A stretch of DNA of 64,000 bases from Paenibacillus sp. FSL R5-0623 (GTDB lineage Bacteria; Bacillota; Bacilli; Paenibacillales; Paenibacillaceae), in the NCBI RefSeq assembly GCF_037974265.1, contig NZ_CP150233.1:4588001-4652000 (forward strand), given 5' to 3'. Below the pieces are notes generated by a model. It searched no databases. It had not been told where the DNA came from and worked only from the letters and a program-made list of their open reading frames with translations. This document shows positions 46,088 to 54,296 of this stretch, one piece after another. Positions within the stretch are counted from its first letter, which is position 1. Every line of letters starts with the position of its first letter. A program made the translations under genes and the position numbers.

Positions 46088-46507
46088 TTACGCCAGTTCC
46101 ACGTTAACATTCACGTTTCCTTTGATTCCTTTGGAATATGGGCAGTAGTCATGGGCAAGTTTCACAAATTTCTGTGCTGTCTCCTCATCCAGACCAAGGA
46201 TTTTAACTTCCAAATCGACTTGAAGCTTCACGCCGTTATCCTCAGAGTCCGTCACCAACATTACGGTTGCAGCTACCGTACTTCTTTCAATCTCAACTTT
46301 GTGTTTCTTCAATTGAAACTCCAGTGCGGAGTTAAAACAAGCACTATACCCTGCTGCAAACAACTGCTCCGGATTGGTAGCTGTCGTCACTTGTCCTCCG
46401 AGTTCAGGCGGTGCAGCTACATCCAACATAAACACGTTATCTGGGGATTGTACGATGCCTTGACGTCCGCCTGTATTGATTACTGTTGTTTCATATAATG
46501 TTTTCAT
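46088..46507 (-). CDS. ohr: Organic hydroperoxide resistance protein
   Basis: A 139-residue Ohr/OsmC peroxidase that reduces organic hydroperoxides with two reactive cysteines, visible in GYSACFNSALEF and HDYCPYSKGIKGN. The start TLYETTVINTGGRQG is typical of Ohr. The start is ATG 46507 with AAAGGAG upstream. The promoter overlaps an OhrR-type inverted repeat, so peroxide-sensing MarR-type regulation is expected, but ohrR itself is not in the window. It is monocistronic and divergent from chrA. Confidence 0.93.
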   Translation of the reverse strand: MKTLYETTVINTGGRQGIVQSPDNVFMLDVAAPPELGGQVTTATNPEQLFAAGYSACFNSALEFQLKKHKVEIERSTVAATVMLVTDSEDNGVKLQVDLEVKILGLDEETAQKFVKLAHDYCPYSKGIKGNVNVNVELA

Positions 46508-46580
46508 TTGTGAAAACTCCTTTAGTTGATTGGATTTATGTTGATTAAAATTCGACTTTTCTTTCATTGCTAACAATTAC

Positions 46581-46609
46581 ATTTTACACAATTTAATCGT
46601 GTATGTAAA
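46581..46609 (-). promoter_or_regulatory. ohr promoter with OhrR-like operator
   Basis: TTTACA (46609-46604) and TAAAAT (46586-46581) are 17 bp apart on the minus strand. The spacer holds TACACAATT-T-AATCGTGTA (46585-46603), 9-bp arms with one mismatch, similar to the B. subtilis OhrR site. Confidence 0.65.
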
Positions 46610-46762
46610 TAGTTAATGAAAAAAAATAATACAGTTTAATGCTGCGTTTAAACGAATAGCGATGATAAGGATTATAATTGTAGTCATCAGTAGAGGGAAT
46701 TTGTCCTTTCTTAACTGTCACCATCGGATAACCTAAGTAAAACTTAAGGAGGGATAACACGT

Positions 46763-47974
46763 TTGGAGAACAATTCATTTCTAACCCCGGACAAGCCCAA
46801 ACATAAATCCAGGGCTCTCTATGAGGTGCTGGCTATATCAACCAAACTTGGCCTGACTTCATTTGGAGGACCGATCGCTCATCTTGGTTACTTTCATGAA
46901 GAATATGTTCGCCGTAGGAAATGGATGGATGAACGAAGCTATGCAGATTTAGTTGCGCTATGTCAATTTTTGCCTGGGCCTGCCAGCAGTCAAGTCGGGA
47001 TTGGAATTGGCATCATCCGCGGCGGTTTGTTGGGGGGACTGATGGCTTGGCTTGGTTTCACACTTCCTTCTGTCATTGTGTTAGTTTTGTTCGCTTTCTT
47101 TCTTCAAGGATTTGATATCAGCAGTACTGGCTGGATTCACGGCCTTAAGATTGTTGCTGTAGCTATTGTCGCTCAAGCGATATTGGGCATGGGGCAAAAA
47201 CTAACTCCTGACCGTTACAGGGCAACCATCGCTATCTTTACTGCAGCGGCGACTCTTGTATGGCAGACTGCGTTCACTCCAATCCTTTTTATTGTTATTG
47301 CAGGCATAGTAGGCATGATCCATTTCAGAAAAATGACAGATAATAAGACAGCAGACTTGTCTGTTCCGGTGAATCGTAACTTGGCAATAGTCTGTTTGGC
47401 TACGTTCTTTGGAATCCTGATTCTGCTCCCGTTACTCACACCATTGGATCGTTCGGGATGGCTGTTATTCTTTGATAGCTTCTACCGTTCAGGATCACTT
47501 GTATTTGGTGGAGGGCATGTTGTACTTCCGTTACTGGAACGTGAATTCGTCCCTGCAGGTCTGATTAACAAGTCCGACTTTTTGGCGGGATATGGAGCAG
47601 CACAAGCTGTACCTGGACCATTGTTCACCTTTGCCAGTTATTTAGGAGCGATGATGCGTGGGGTTCCAGGTGCTTTGGTTGCAACAATCGCTATCTTTTT
47701 GCCAGCGTTCCTTCTGATCGTAGGCGCATTGCCCTTCTGGAATTCTTTATGTAAAAGCTCGAAAATTCAAGGAGCATTAATCGGAATTAATGCAGCCGTA
47801 GTAGGTATTTTGTTGGCATCGTTGTACGATCCGCTTTGGACAACTGCGATCCTAACTCCTGTTGATTTTGCACTGGTATGCATGTTGTTTCTAATGCTCG
47901 TTTTTTGGAAAGTACCACCGTGGATCGTTGTTGTTGCTGGTGCAGCAGGCGGTACTATCATCAACCTTCTCTAA
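46763..47974 (+). CDS. chrA: Chromate transporter, two-domain ChrA
   Basis: A 403-residue CHR-family transporter with about ten to twelve membrane segments in two halves. The signatures LGLTSFGGPIAHLGYFHEEYVRRRKW and LPGPASSQVGIGIG mark the first half; the second has SGSLVFGGGHVVLPLLEREFV and AAQAVPGPLFTFASYLG. ChrA proteins expel chromate, and others act on unknown anions. The start is TTG 46763, about 10 nt after AGGAGG. It stands beside ohr on the opposite strand, and its end runs into the IS-interrupted terminator at 47983. Chromate specificity is by family. Confidence 0.9.
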   Translation: MENNSFLTPDKPKHKSRALYEVLAISTKLGLTSFGGPIAHLGYFHEEYVRRRKWMDERSYADLVALCQFLPGPASSQVGIGIGIIRGGLLGGLMAWLGFTLPSVIVLVLFAFFLQGFDISSTGWIHGLKIVAVAIVAQAILGMGQKLTPDRYRATIAIFTAAATLVWQTAFTPILFIVIAGIVGMIHFRKMTDNKTADLSVPVNRNLAIVCLATFFGILILLPLLTPLDRSGWLLFFDSFYRSGSLVFGGGHVVLPLLEREFVPAGLINKSDFLAGYGAAQAVPGPLFTFASYLGAMMRGVPGALVATIAIFLPAFLLIVGALPFWNSLCKSSKIQGALIGINAAVVGILLASLYDPLWTTAILTPVDFALVCMLFLMLVFWKVPPWIVVVAGAAGGTIINLL

Positions 47975-48034
47975 ATAAAAAAGGTACCCGTACACTTTAA
48001 AATGTACCCCTTGTAAAGGACAAATTAAAAAAGG

Positions 48035-48904
48035 TTAGGCTGCTTCAAGCTGCTGTCTGTATCGCGCAGGCGGCAGCTTGTTTAAGTTCCATTGACCTCG
48101 ATAATGATTGTAATAGATCATGTAGCTTTTCACTTCTTGCTTAACCTCTTCCAGGGTCATACATGTTTTGAAATTCGTTTCATCTTTAAAATGCCCAAAG
48201 AAGGATTCTTGTGGAGCATTGTCCCAACAGTTTCCTCGACGCGACATGGATTGACCTAGCCCCATGTTCTTCACAAGCTTTTGAAACTTTGGGTTCGTAT
48301 AGTGAAATCCTTGATCCGAATGAATCAACGCATTCGAGGTGAGATGACGATGCTTTTTGAGTTGTTTCAACGTCTCCATCGCAATGTCCAAACCGAGTGA
48401 AGCAGAGACTTCATAAGCTAAAATCTCATTACTTTCAGCATCTTTAATGGTCGATAGGTAGGCTCGCTTATTTTTCCCATACGTTAAATACGTGATGTCT
48501 GTTAATAGTACCTTACCTGCAATCCCTTGCTTAAAAGCTCGATTTAACGTGTTAGGACAGGTTCGATGCTCTTGGGTGGCCTTGGCCATACGACGTGCGG
48601 GATTCGCTTTGCGAATCGGACAAACGATGTTGTACTTTTGCATGACACGACGAATTCGCTTGAGATTGTATGTGACTCCATAGTGGAGCTCCAGCGTCAT
48701 TTTGATTTGACGGGCACCTTTCTTTCTTCCACGGTAATGGTAGGCTTTCAGAACGATTGCTTTTACTTTCTGATCGTCTTGTTCCTGATTTTGACGATGT
48801 AACCGAGCATCTTTGCTACAATATTGGTAATAGCCCGAACGTGAAACTCCAGCAATTTCACAAAGAACATGCACCTTGCGTTGGAAAGGGTATGTATGCA
48901 TCAT
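48035..48904 (-). CDS. IS3-family transposase OrfB (DDE integrase domain)
   Basis: A 289-residue rve-type integrase domain. The DDE triad is visible: Asp in LLTDITYLT, Asp in IHSDQGFHY, and Glu in APQESFFGHFKDE. It is normally produced as an OrfAB fusion by -1 frameshifting at AAAAAAG (48955-48949): after the slip the frame runs through KDIQLSTRQKFELIQQ into MMHTYP. The domain looks intact, with no stop or indel, so the element is probably still active. Confidence 0.93.
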   Translation of the reverse strand: MMHTYPFQRKVHVLCEIAGVSRSGYYQYCSKDARLHRQNQEQDDQKVKAIVLKAYHYRGRKKGARQIKMTLELHYGVTYNLKRIRRVMQKYNIVCPIRKANPARRMAKATQEHRTCPNTLNRAFKQGIAGKVLLTDITYLTYGKNKRAYLSTIKDAESNEILAYEVSASLGLDIAMETLKQLKKHRHLTSNALIHSDQGFHYTNPKFQKLVKNMGLGQSMSRRGNCWDNAPQESFFGHFKDETNFKTCMTLEEVKQEVKSYMIYYNHYRGQWNLNKLPPARYRQQLEAA

Positions 48905-48936
48905 CTGTTGAATCAGTTCGAATTTTTGCCGCGTAC

Positions 48937-49362
48937 TTAGTTGGATGTCTTTTTTCTCATCTGCCTTTCGAGTTGATCGAGCTTTTTTAAGAATTCATTC
49001 TCCGCTTCAAGCCATTTCATTTTCGCTTCCAAACGGGCATATTTTTCTTCAAGACTTAATTCACGGGTCAGCGGACGGCCTGAGGCGTGTTTTCTACCGT
49101 CAGTTAATCCAGTAGGTCCTTGTTCTTGAAAAGCCATACGCCATCGATTGGAAGCCTTTCGAATCCGGGTAGCACCCAAGACGTCAAGGGGAAAGCCTGC
49201 TTCCTGAAAAATCTCACGGGGAAGCGTACCTTGACTGTATTCTTGAATAAATCGTTCTTTGAACGCATCCGTGTACGTAATAGCTTTAGCACTGACATTT
49301 TTCACATAGGGATTTCTTCTTAACTGATCTTGCTCTTGAGTTGTAAAGTGTTTTTTTGACAT
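48937..49362 (-). CDS. IS3-family transposase OrfA (helix-turn-helix)
   Basis: A 141-residue DNA-binding protein: a helix-turn-helix near residues 30-75 and a leucine-zipper-like coiled coil near the end (LEEKYARLEAKMKWLEAENEFLKK). It binds the terminal repeats and joins OrfB by frameshifting. The start is ATG 49362; a GTG at 49374 is also possible. The final codons ATGAGAAAAAAGACATC hold the slippery site just before the stop at 48937. Confidence 0.88.
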   Translation of the reverse strand: MSKKHFTTQEQDQLRRNPYVKNVSAKAITYTDAFKERFIQEYSQGTLPREIFQEAGFPLDVLGATRIRKASNRWRMAFQEQGPTGLTDGRKHASGRPLTRELSLEEKYARLEAKMKWLEAENEFLKKLDQLERQMRKKTSN

Positions 49363-49567
49363 TCGCTTGACCACCGCTCGTTTTTTTATTCATTGTACAC
49401 AAAAAGACCCTACAAGATGACCTTTTTTAAAGTGTCCATCTTATAGGGTACATTTTACTTGAACACTTTTTTTCAAAGTGTTCAAGTGTACGGGTACCCG
49501 ATTATTCTAATCATACCTTTTTTACCGCTCCATGCAGATTATCGATTTATCCTCTTCGTCATTCCAA

Positions 49568-50254
49568 TCAGTTGCTCCAGATATCCACTTTCATCTGTGC
49601 ACATTTGAAATACTTGGCCTCTGCCTTGCTTGTAGTCAGTTTCAAAAGACACTGCAGTTCTCCATGTTGGAACAAACCACCGCTAAGGTCAGCAGCAACA
49701 CCACCATACTGATCATCCGCACCAAGCCATACGGACGGTCTCTCGAGTCCAGCTGAGAACTGTAATCCGGTACAGAGCAGCACAGTGAGATTCTTACGGT
49801 TCTGTGCCTCATCTCCTGCTACGCCATGTGTGGTGAAGAACACCATGTTTTGATTAAAATCCGTGTACGTTCCATCTGCTTTATAGGCACGGACCATACC
49901 ATACTTCTGATTTACATTTTGAAAAAAGGTGATTCCGGCCTTGCTATCCTTCGATTTAATGCCAACCTGAACTGAGATTCCAATGTTCCCGTTTAATTGT
50001 AGCGCTTCCAAAGTAATTGCAATTGCTGTTACTTTCGAGCTGTCAATCAGATGTTTCATTTTCAACTCTGCCGTGGCTCCTGCCGTTGTTGGTGTTGTAA
50101 CGGTTATGGTCCCTCTGTCGGGCAAAGGCTCAAACGTAGGGGTGCCCACCACCTCCACCCAATCCGGTAACGTTCCGTAAAGAAAATCGGCCACAAGCTG
50201 TTTGTGAACCTTTCCAAAGGGCACGATCTGACCCGCTGCATCACGTATAACCAT
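49568..50254 (-). CDS. Hypothetical protein, third gene of beta-propeller module
   Basis: A 228-residue protein without signal peptide or membrane segment. It is Thr/Gly/Val-rich with a beta-sandwich feel (DRGTITVTTPTTAGATAELKMKHLI, then GNIGISVQVGIKSKDSKAGITFF). I recognise no domain. The ATG at 50254 follows the stop of the previous gene by 2 bp and has GGGGGTGTAGAG before it, so it is translationally linked. Phage-tail or adhesin appendage proteins can look like this, but no phage genes adjoin. Confidence 0.7.
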   Translation of the reverse strand: MVIRDAAGQIVPFGKVHKQLVADFLYGTLPDWVEVVGTPTFEPLPDRGTITVTTPTTAGATAELKMKHLIDSSKVTAIAITLEALQLNGNIGISVQVGIKSKDSKAGITFFQNVNQKYGMVRAYKADGTYTDFNQNMVFFTTHGVAGDEAQNRKNLTVLLCTGLQFSAGLERPSVWLGADDQYGGVAADLSGGLFQHGELQCLLKLTTSKAEAKYFKCAQMKVDIWSN

Positions 50255-50256
50255 CT

Positions 50257-51255
50257 CTACACCCCCACCGAATAGGCTACACCGATATTATGATCGGTAT
50301 TGTAATACACGTACACTACGCCGTCCATAACGGACACCATCAAGGATTGCATATTGGTCGTTTCCCAATTCAATGCCGGAAAATATATATCTGTAGGTTT
50401 GTCCAGCAGTTGACGTAAGTCTGCGCTGATCTTGGCAATGGCAGGCCGAGCTACTGTCGTAACCCCACCGGAAGCATAAGCTGATAACATGCCTATCCAC
50501 CACATGCTCCCTTTGTACATAAATACACCAGCATTGGGTCTCGAAATATTTTCTCCTGCACTTAAAGTGGCATCATTCCCACCCATTAATGGTCTTGGAT
50601 CAGCTAACCAGCTACGTCCGTCATGTGAATGCCAGATACATTTACGACCAAAGTCACCACCACCCATCACCGAGAAACCGATCCATTTGCCGCCATTTCT
50701 GAAACACGAGAAGTAACCGGTATGACCATCACCTGGAAACCCGGGAGGTTTGTCCAAAATCAAACCCACTCTTGTCCAGTTGATCATGTCTACAGAGGTC
50801 GCAAGTGCCGTCGATTGATTGATTCCCAGACCGTTTTGTTGATAATACATAAAGAACAATTGTTCTTCATCGTTCCAGATCACAAATGGAGTTTCCGTCG
50901 AATTCCCAACCACAGTGTCGAGATACACTTGTCCGTGTTTGGTCCATGGTCCTGTCGGGCTGTTCGAATAGGCTAGTCCAATTCCTCCGATGTGATTATG
51001 GTTGGTAGAATACGTAGCATAATAATCTGCTTTTGCATCAGGGATAAGCCCTTTTACCTTGATCGCCCGAAACCAATAGATCGATTGCAGACCCGCCATT
51101 GCAGCGGTATAGATAGGATTGTCCATTTTTTTATCAAATTGAGGCGTGTACATCCGTCTGGTTTCTGCATCGCAATAATCATAAGGTGAAGTGAAACTGT
51201 TGGCTGTGACATTAGCAGTCTGTTCTGCCTGGATATTTTTTTCGACCATTGACAT
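50257..51255 (-). CDS. Beta-propeller protein resembling glycoside hydrolase family 43/32-type proteins
   Basis: A 332-residue cytoplasmic-looking protein. Repeating blade-like motifs are visible: YYATYSTNHNHIGGIGLAYSNSPTGPW, TPFVIWNDEEQLFFMYYQQNG, ATSVDMINWTRVG and IWHSHDGRSWL, which resemble the five-bladed propeller of GH43/GH32 enzymes and sialidase Asp-box repeats. Catalytic residues cannot be assigned. ATG 51255 lies 8 nt after AAGGAGG, and 1 bp past the stop of the upstream gene, so it is the middle gene of an operon. No secretion signal is present. Confidence 0.7.
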   Translation of the reverse strand: MSMVEKNIQAEQTANVTANSFTSPYDYCDAETRRMYTPQFDKKMDNPIYTAAMAGLQSIYWFRAIKVKGLIPDAKADYYATYSTNHNHIGGIGLAYSNSPTGPWTKHGQVYLDTVVGNSTETPFVIWNDEEQLFFMYYQQNGLGINQSTALATSVDMINWTRVGLILDKPPGFPGDGHTGYFSCFRNGGKWIGFSVMGGGDFGRKCIWHSHDGRSWLADPRPLMGGNDATLSAGENISRPNAGVFMYKGSMWWIGMLSAYASGGVTTVARPAIAKISADLRQLLDKPTDIYFPALNWETTNMQSLMVSVMDGVVYVYYNTDHNIGVAYSVGV

Positions 51256-51256
51256 G

Positions 51257-51514
51257 TTACACAACCTCCTTAACGTTCAGGGTGACAATGTCCAATGGAG
51301 AGAAGTATACTATTTCCGATGCGCCCTTTAATAGATTTGAGAGATCAACAACATTACCCATACTCGCAGCCGGCCCCTGAATAACACGAATGATAGAGCG
51401 AATGCCTGCATTATATGAATACGCTTTCATTTTGTTAATTCCTTTGCTTTCCTTACCGTTGTGATCAGTGACTGTCTCTTTCCATGGCATGCCAGGATAA
51501 TGTTGATCCTTCAT
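51257..51514 (-). CDS. Small hypothetical protein, first gene of beta-propeller module
   Basis: An 85-residue protein with no recognised domain. Its second half is a compact beta-rich segment (AAASMGNVVDLSNLLKGASEIVYF). AGGAGGG lies before the ATG. It leads the operon 51514 to 49568, whose three genes are separated by at most 2 bp. No promoter of its own is obvious in the 340-bp region upstream. The tight packing suggests a shared job with the propeller protein. Confidence 0.65.
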   Translation of the reverse strand: MKDQHYPGMPWKETVTDHNGKESKGINKMKAYSYNAGIRSIIRVIQGPAASMGNVVDLSNLLKGASEIVYFSPLDIVTLNVKEVV

Positions 51515-51855
51515 ATTAATCCCTCCTATTGTTTTCTCACGATAAGTATATTCATGAAGTTACCTTTCTGTTAAAGCATCATGCCCTTTTTAAGGCCTAA
51601 TATTCCAAGACTGGTTTGCAAAACAACATAAAATTTTATCTCCTTTTAGACTTTTTGAAGGTTATATCTTTCCTATGGAGGGGAGTGAGTTATGCAACCA
51701 TCGGTTTGCTTTTGTTAAAATGACTAAACAGGCTAACCAATAACAATTGGCTAACCTGTTTAGAGGAAGAAACTGCAATATAGATGTTCTCTTAAACAAT
51801 TATTTCGTGGTGTTACAGGGGATGCTTTCTTCACTTTTCTAAAACCAATGACTTA
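51515..51855. other. Intergenic region between M1 peptidase and the beta-propeller module
   Basis: About 340 bp without a gene. It holds an imperfect hairpin (51724-51741 with 51746-51763) of 18-nt arms with two mismatches, perhaps the M1 terminator although its T run is weak. A tiny 8-codon ORF on the plus strand (51693) follows GGAGGGGAG but has nothing downstream. Otherwise nothing is seen. Confidence 0.5.
51724..51763. terminator. Imperfect hairpin after the M1 peptidase gene
   Basis: CTAAACAGG...AACCAAT and ATTGG...CCTGTTTAG form a stem with two mismatches. T run is weak, so terminator activity is uncertain. Confidence 0.4.
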
Positions 51856-54066
51856 TTACTCCGCAAAAAATGAAGATATGGGATTCGCTACTTTTTTATT
51901 GGATTTCTCTTTGCCTTGGTGATCCAATAGATAGTATTGGTAAAAATCGTTAGTGAATCCGACAGACTCTTGTATTTTCAGCTTAAAAGGTTCATATGCC
52001 GCATCACTCAGATGATCCTCATTCCAGAAATAATGAAGCAGCAATCGATTCTGGTTATAAGGATGTTTGATCACATATGCACCAGCAGCGAGAGGTTGAT
52101 TCATGGTATTCTTCCAAGGAAAACCTGTCTGTTTCGCCCGATCGATCATGCTGGATTTTAAAGCCTGCACCAGACCGTTTGACTTGGCATTGCCAATGAC
52201 AATAAGGTTGCTGTTGCCGATCTCTTTTTTCATCTTTTGCTTCAGTTCCTTGCGATCCCGTATAACGTCGTATTTCATACCGGTCATATCCAGGAATCCG
52301 GTCAACTGATTAACCATATCTTCCTGCTGTTTAGTTGCAAGCTTACTCACCTGATCGCTGAGCACAATGGTTAATTCCTCGCCTTGAAGGACTTTGTCCA
52401 TCAATCGATTCATTACTTCATAAGGCAGATTAGGGATCATGCCCATGACAGCCTGATACTGTTGTTGTAACATGTCATGTACATAGGCGGCGATCTCTTC
52501 CTGTGATAATTGGTATTCCGGCTTTAAGACAAAGTTAGGCTGATATAGAGCCATTTGCATTTCTGTACGTACTTCCTTACCAAGCACATCTTCAATGGTG
52601 TGGAGCAGCCCCTCTACCGTTGCATTTTGGTACACGTAGCGTTTGAAATATGTCCTCATGAACTCGTCAAATTTCTCTTCACCGACGGAACGGTAAAGCT
52701 GATAGATGGCTTGTCTTCCCTTCTGATAATATACCAAACCTGCCAAATCCCCAGCTTCATCGTTTGTTGACGCAATCGCCATATCTACGGGCGCAGTATC
52801 AAACTGTATGGATCTGAACCCATTTAGCTTGTCTCCCTGTTTCTCGGCAAAATACACCATGGAGAAATCAGCAAAGCCTTCATCCAGGAAGGATTCTGTC
52901 TCCGAATTATTACCGATCAATGCATGGAACCACTGATGCGCTATTTCATGAACAAATGTTGTGTCTTCTTCTGGAACAGCACCATTTGGAATCTGTCCCA
53001 TCTGAATGAGCCTCGCATACTCTACGGCAACGCCTTGTACATACGTCTCGACAATTCGGAACTCTGGATAGGGATACTTGCCATATTTTTCACTATAAAA
53101 ATCAATGACCTTGAATGCCTGATTAATGTACCGGTCAACTATCTTTTTCTTGGATGGATCATCGTTAAAATAGTAGTATTCCACCGTCAGACCGTTACGG
53201 GTAGCGCGTTCCACTTGAAGATTAGGACTTGCAAAGAAAACAAACTCCCTCGTATTCTCGGCTACAGCAGACACAATCTTACGTCCATGTTCTGTACTGT
53301 CTTGAGTGGTGTTCGTGCCCGGCATAGCTACCTGATACTCATCAGGAACATTTAATTGAACTTCAAAGTCCGATGAGGTGTAATAATCGCTCTCAAATGT
53401 TCGACTATACGGTGCCTTGTTCCATTGATGCTTAACCTCGTCGTATACAGACATCACCGGGAACCAGTGTGCACCATTGATCATGTCTTTGTAGTAGGAA
53501 ACTCGCTCTGAGCCATAGGGTATATTCAACTGAAACTCCAGTTGGAATGATACCGATTCACCTGGTTGTACGGGCTTCTTCAACTGCACGGTCAACGCTT
53601 GGTTTTCCTTATGGAAGTCCAGTGATTGGCTATCTGCGGTTACAGCCTGAATATCGATGCCACCCAGAAAGTCCTCCGCTGTTTTCTCCGGATGATCTTC
53701 ACTAATCTTTTCATTATGCTGTTGGTACATGCTCGCCTGTGTAGACTTGGAGAGGTTTGCATCAGCATATGTATGGAGGACCAGCTGCTGGAGTGCATCC
53801 TTGCTTGTGTTTCGATACGTCACCTTCTCGCTCCCCTGGATCGTCATGTCCTTCTCATTCAACCGAGCCTGGATCTGATATTGAATCGGGGTCTGCTCTA
53901 GAGAGTCTTTCTGTGTGTTATGTATCTTCGTAGATACAGGCGCTGGGTCTGCTTCCGCGGCAACAACCCCCATGTTGGCAAGTGGGCTTGTTGCCAGTAT
54001 TAAAGCCAGTGTACCCGCGATCCCTACTCTGGCTAACTTTGATGTAAATGGGTTTGAATAATTCAT
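51856..54066 (-). CDS. Secreted M1 family metallopeptidase
   Basis: A 736-residue exported zinc aminopeptidase-like protein. The signal peptide ends near AEADPAP (about residue 38). The zinc motif HEIAHQWF (about residue 370) is followed 18 residues on by the Glu in FLDEGF, the M1 arrangement HExxH-18-E. The usual GAMEN exopeptidase motif is not present, and GVAVEY stands in its position, so aminopeptidase activity is not certain. A beta-rich region precedes the catalytic domain and a helical segment follows. AGGAGAAGGAGAG precedes the ATG. Confidence 0.87.
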   Translation of the reverse strand: MNYSNPFTSKLARVGIAGTLALILATSPLANMGVVAAEADPAPVSTKIHNTQKDSLEQTPIQYQIQARLNEKDMTIQGSEKVTYRNTSKDALQQLVLHTYADANLSKSTQASMYQQHNEKISEDHPEKTAEDFLGGIDIQAVTADSQSLDFHKENQALTVQLKKPVQPGESVSFQLEFQLNIPYGSERVSYYKDMINGAHWFPVMSVYDEVKHQWNKAPYSRTFESDYYTSSDFEVQLNVPDEYQVAMPGTNTTQDSTEHGRKIVSAVAENTREFVFFASPNLQVERATRNGLTVEYYYFNDDPSKKKIVDRYINQAFKVIDFYSEKYGKYPYPEFRIVETYVQGVAVEYARLIQMGQIPNGAVPEEDTTFVHEIAHQWFHALIGNNSETESFLDEGFADFSMVYFAEKQGDKLNGFRSIQFDTAPVDMAIASTNDEAGDLAGLVYYQKGRQAIYQLYRSVGEEKFDEFMRTYFKRYVYQNATVEGLLHTIEDVLGKEVRTEMQMALYQPNFVLKPEYQLSQEEIAAYVHDMLQQQYQAVMGMIPNLPYEVMNRLMDKVLQGEELTIVLSDQVSKLATKQQEDMVNQLTGFLDMTGMKYDVIRDRKELKQKMKKEIGNSNLIVIGNAKSNGLVQALKSSMIDRAKQTGFPWKNTMNQPLAAGAYVIKHPYNQNRLLLHYFWNEDHLSDAAYEPFKLKIQESVGFTNDFYQYYLLDHQGKEKSNKKVANPISSFFAE

Positions 54067-54210
54067 AAGTTCTCTCCTTCTCCTGTTCTATGTTGACCTC
54101 AGAACCAAGTATAGAAGACGAACCTTACGCTGAATTTATGTTTTATTTAAGTTTTGTTTAAAAAGAGGAGAGAAACTGAAGCTATCGCAAATCACATTCA
54201 TGTTTGTATG

Positions 54211-54248
54211 TAAAAAAAAGAAAAGAAGCCTTACATTGTAAGGCTTCT
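54211..54248 (-). terminator. Terminator of the broken tRNA-Val gene
   Basis: AGAAGCCTTACA (54224-54235) pairs with TGTAAGGCTTCT (54237-54248), and TTTCTTTTTTTT follows on the minus strand. It directly follows the 3' tRNA fragment. Confidence 0.8.
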
Positions 54249-54254
54249 CGTATA

Positions 54255-54296
54255 TGATCTGTAGTGGGCTCGAACCACTGACCCCTACCCTGTCAA
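54255..54296 (-). repeat. 3' half of a tRNA-Val(GAC): candidate attachment site
   Basis: On the minus strand, TTGACAG (anticodon loop, GAC) through T-arm GTGG-TTCGAGC-CCAC to the acceptor ACAGATC and discriminator A are intact. No 5' half precedes it; the serine recombinase ends exactly at its TTGACA, using the TGA as stop. It is the crossover end of a tRNA-integrated element. Confidence 0.75.

Larger units (their letters stand above)
47998..49457 (-). mobile_element. IS3-family insertion sequence
   Basis: A complete 1460-bp IS. Terminal inverted repeats begin TAAAATGTACCC (47998-48009; complement at 49446-49457) and continue imperfectly for about 37 nt. CTT is duplicated on both sides (47995-47997 and 49458-49460), a 3-bp target duplication usual for the IS3 family. 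It carries orfA and orfB in overlapping order with an A6G frameshift site (48949-48955). It sits within a terminator hairpin. Confidence 0.9.
47983..49498. terminator. Terminator split by an IS3-family insertion
   Basis: The sequences outside the IS, 47983-47997 and 49458-49498, join into one hairpin. Removing the IS and one CTT copy gives two perfect 24-nt arms with loop TTTTC, flanked on the minus strand by TTTTTT. It lies between convergent chrA and the three-gene module. The arm nearer chrA is now separated from its partner by 1.46 kb. Confidence 0.75.

Noticed and set aside
48000-49460. IS ends at TGTACCC/GGGTACA
   Set aside because: These inner ends leave no direct repeats; moving out to TAAAATG gives a perfect 12-bp repeat and a CTT duplication.
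51693-51719. Eight-codon ORF after GGAGGGGAG, then a hairpin
   Set aside because: It resembles an attenuator leader peptide, but no plus-strand gene lies downstream and the hairpin has no T run.
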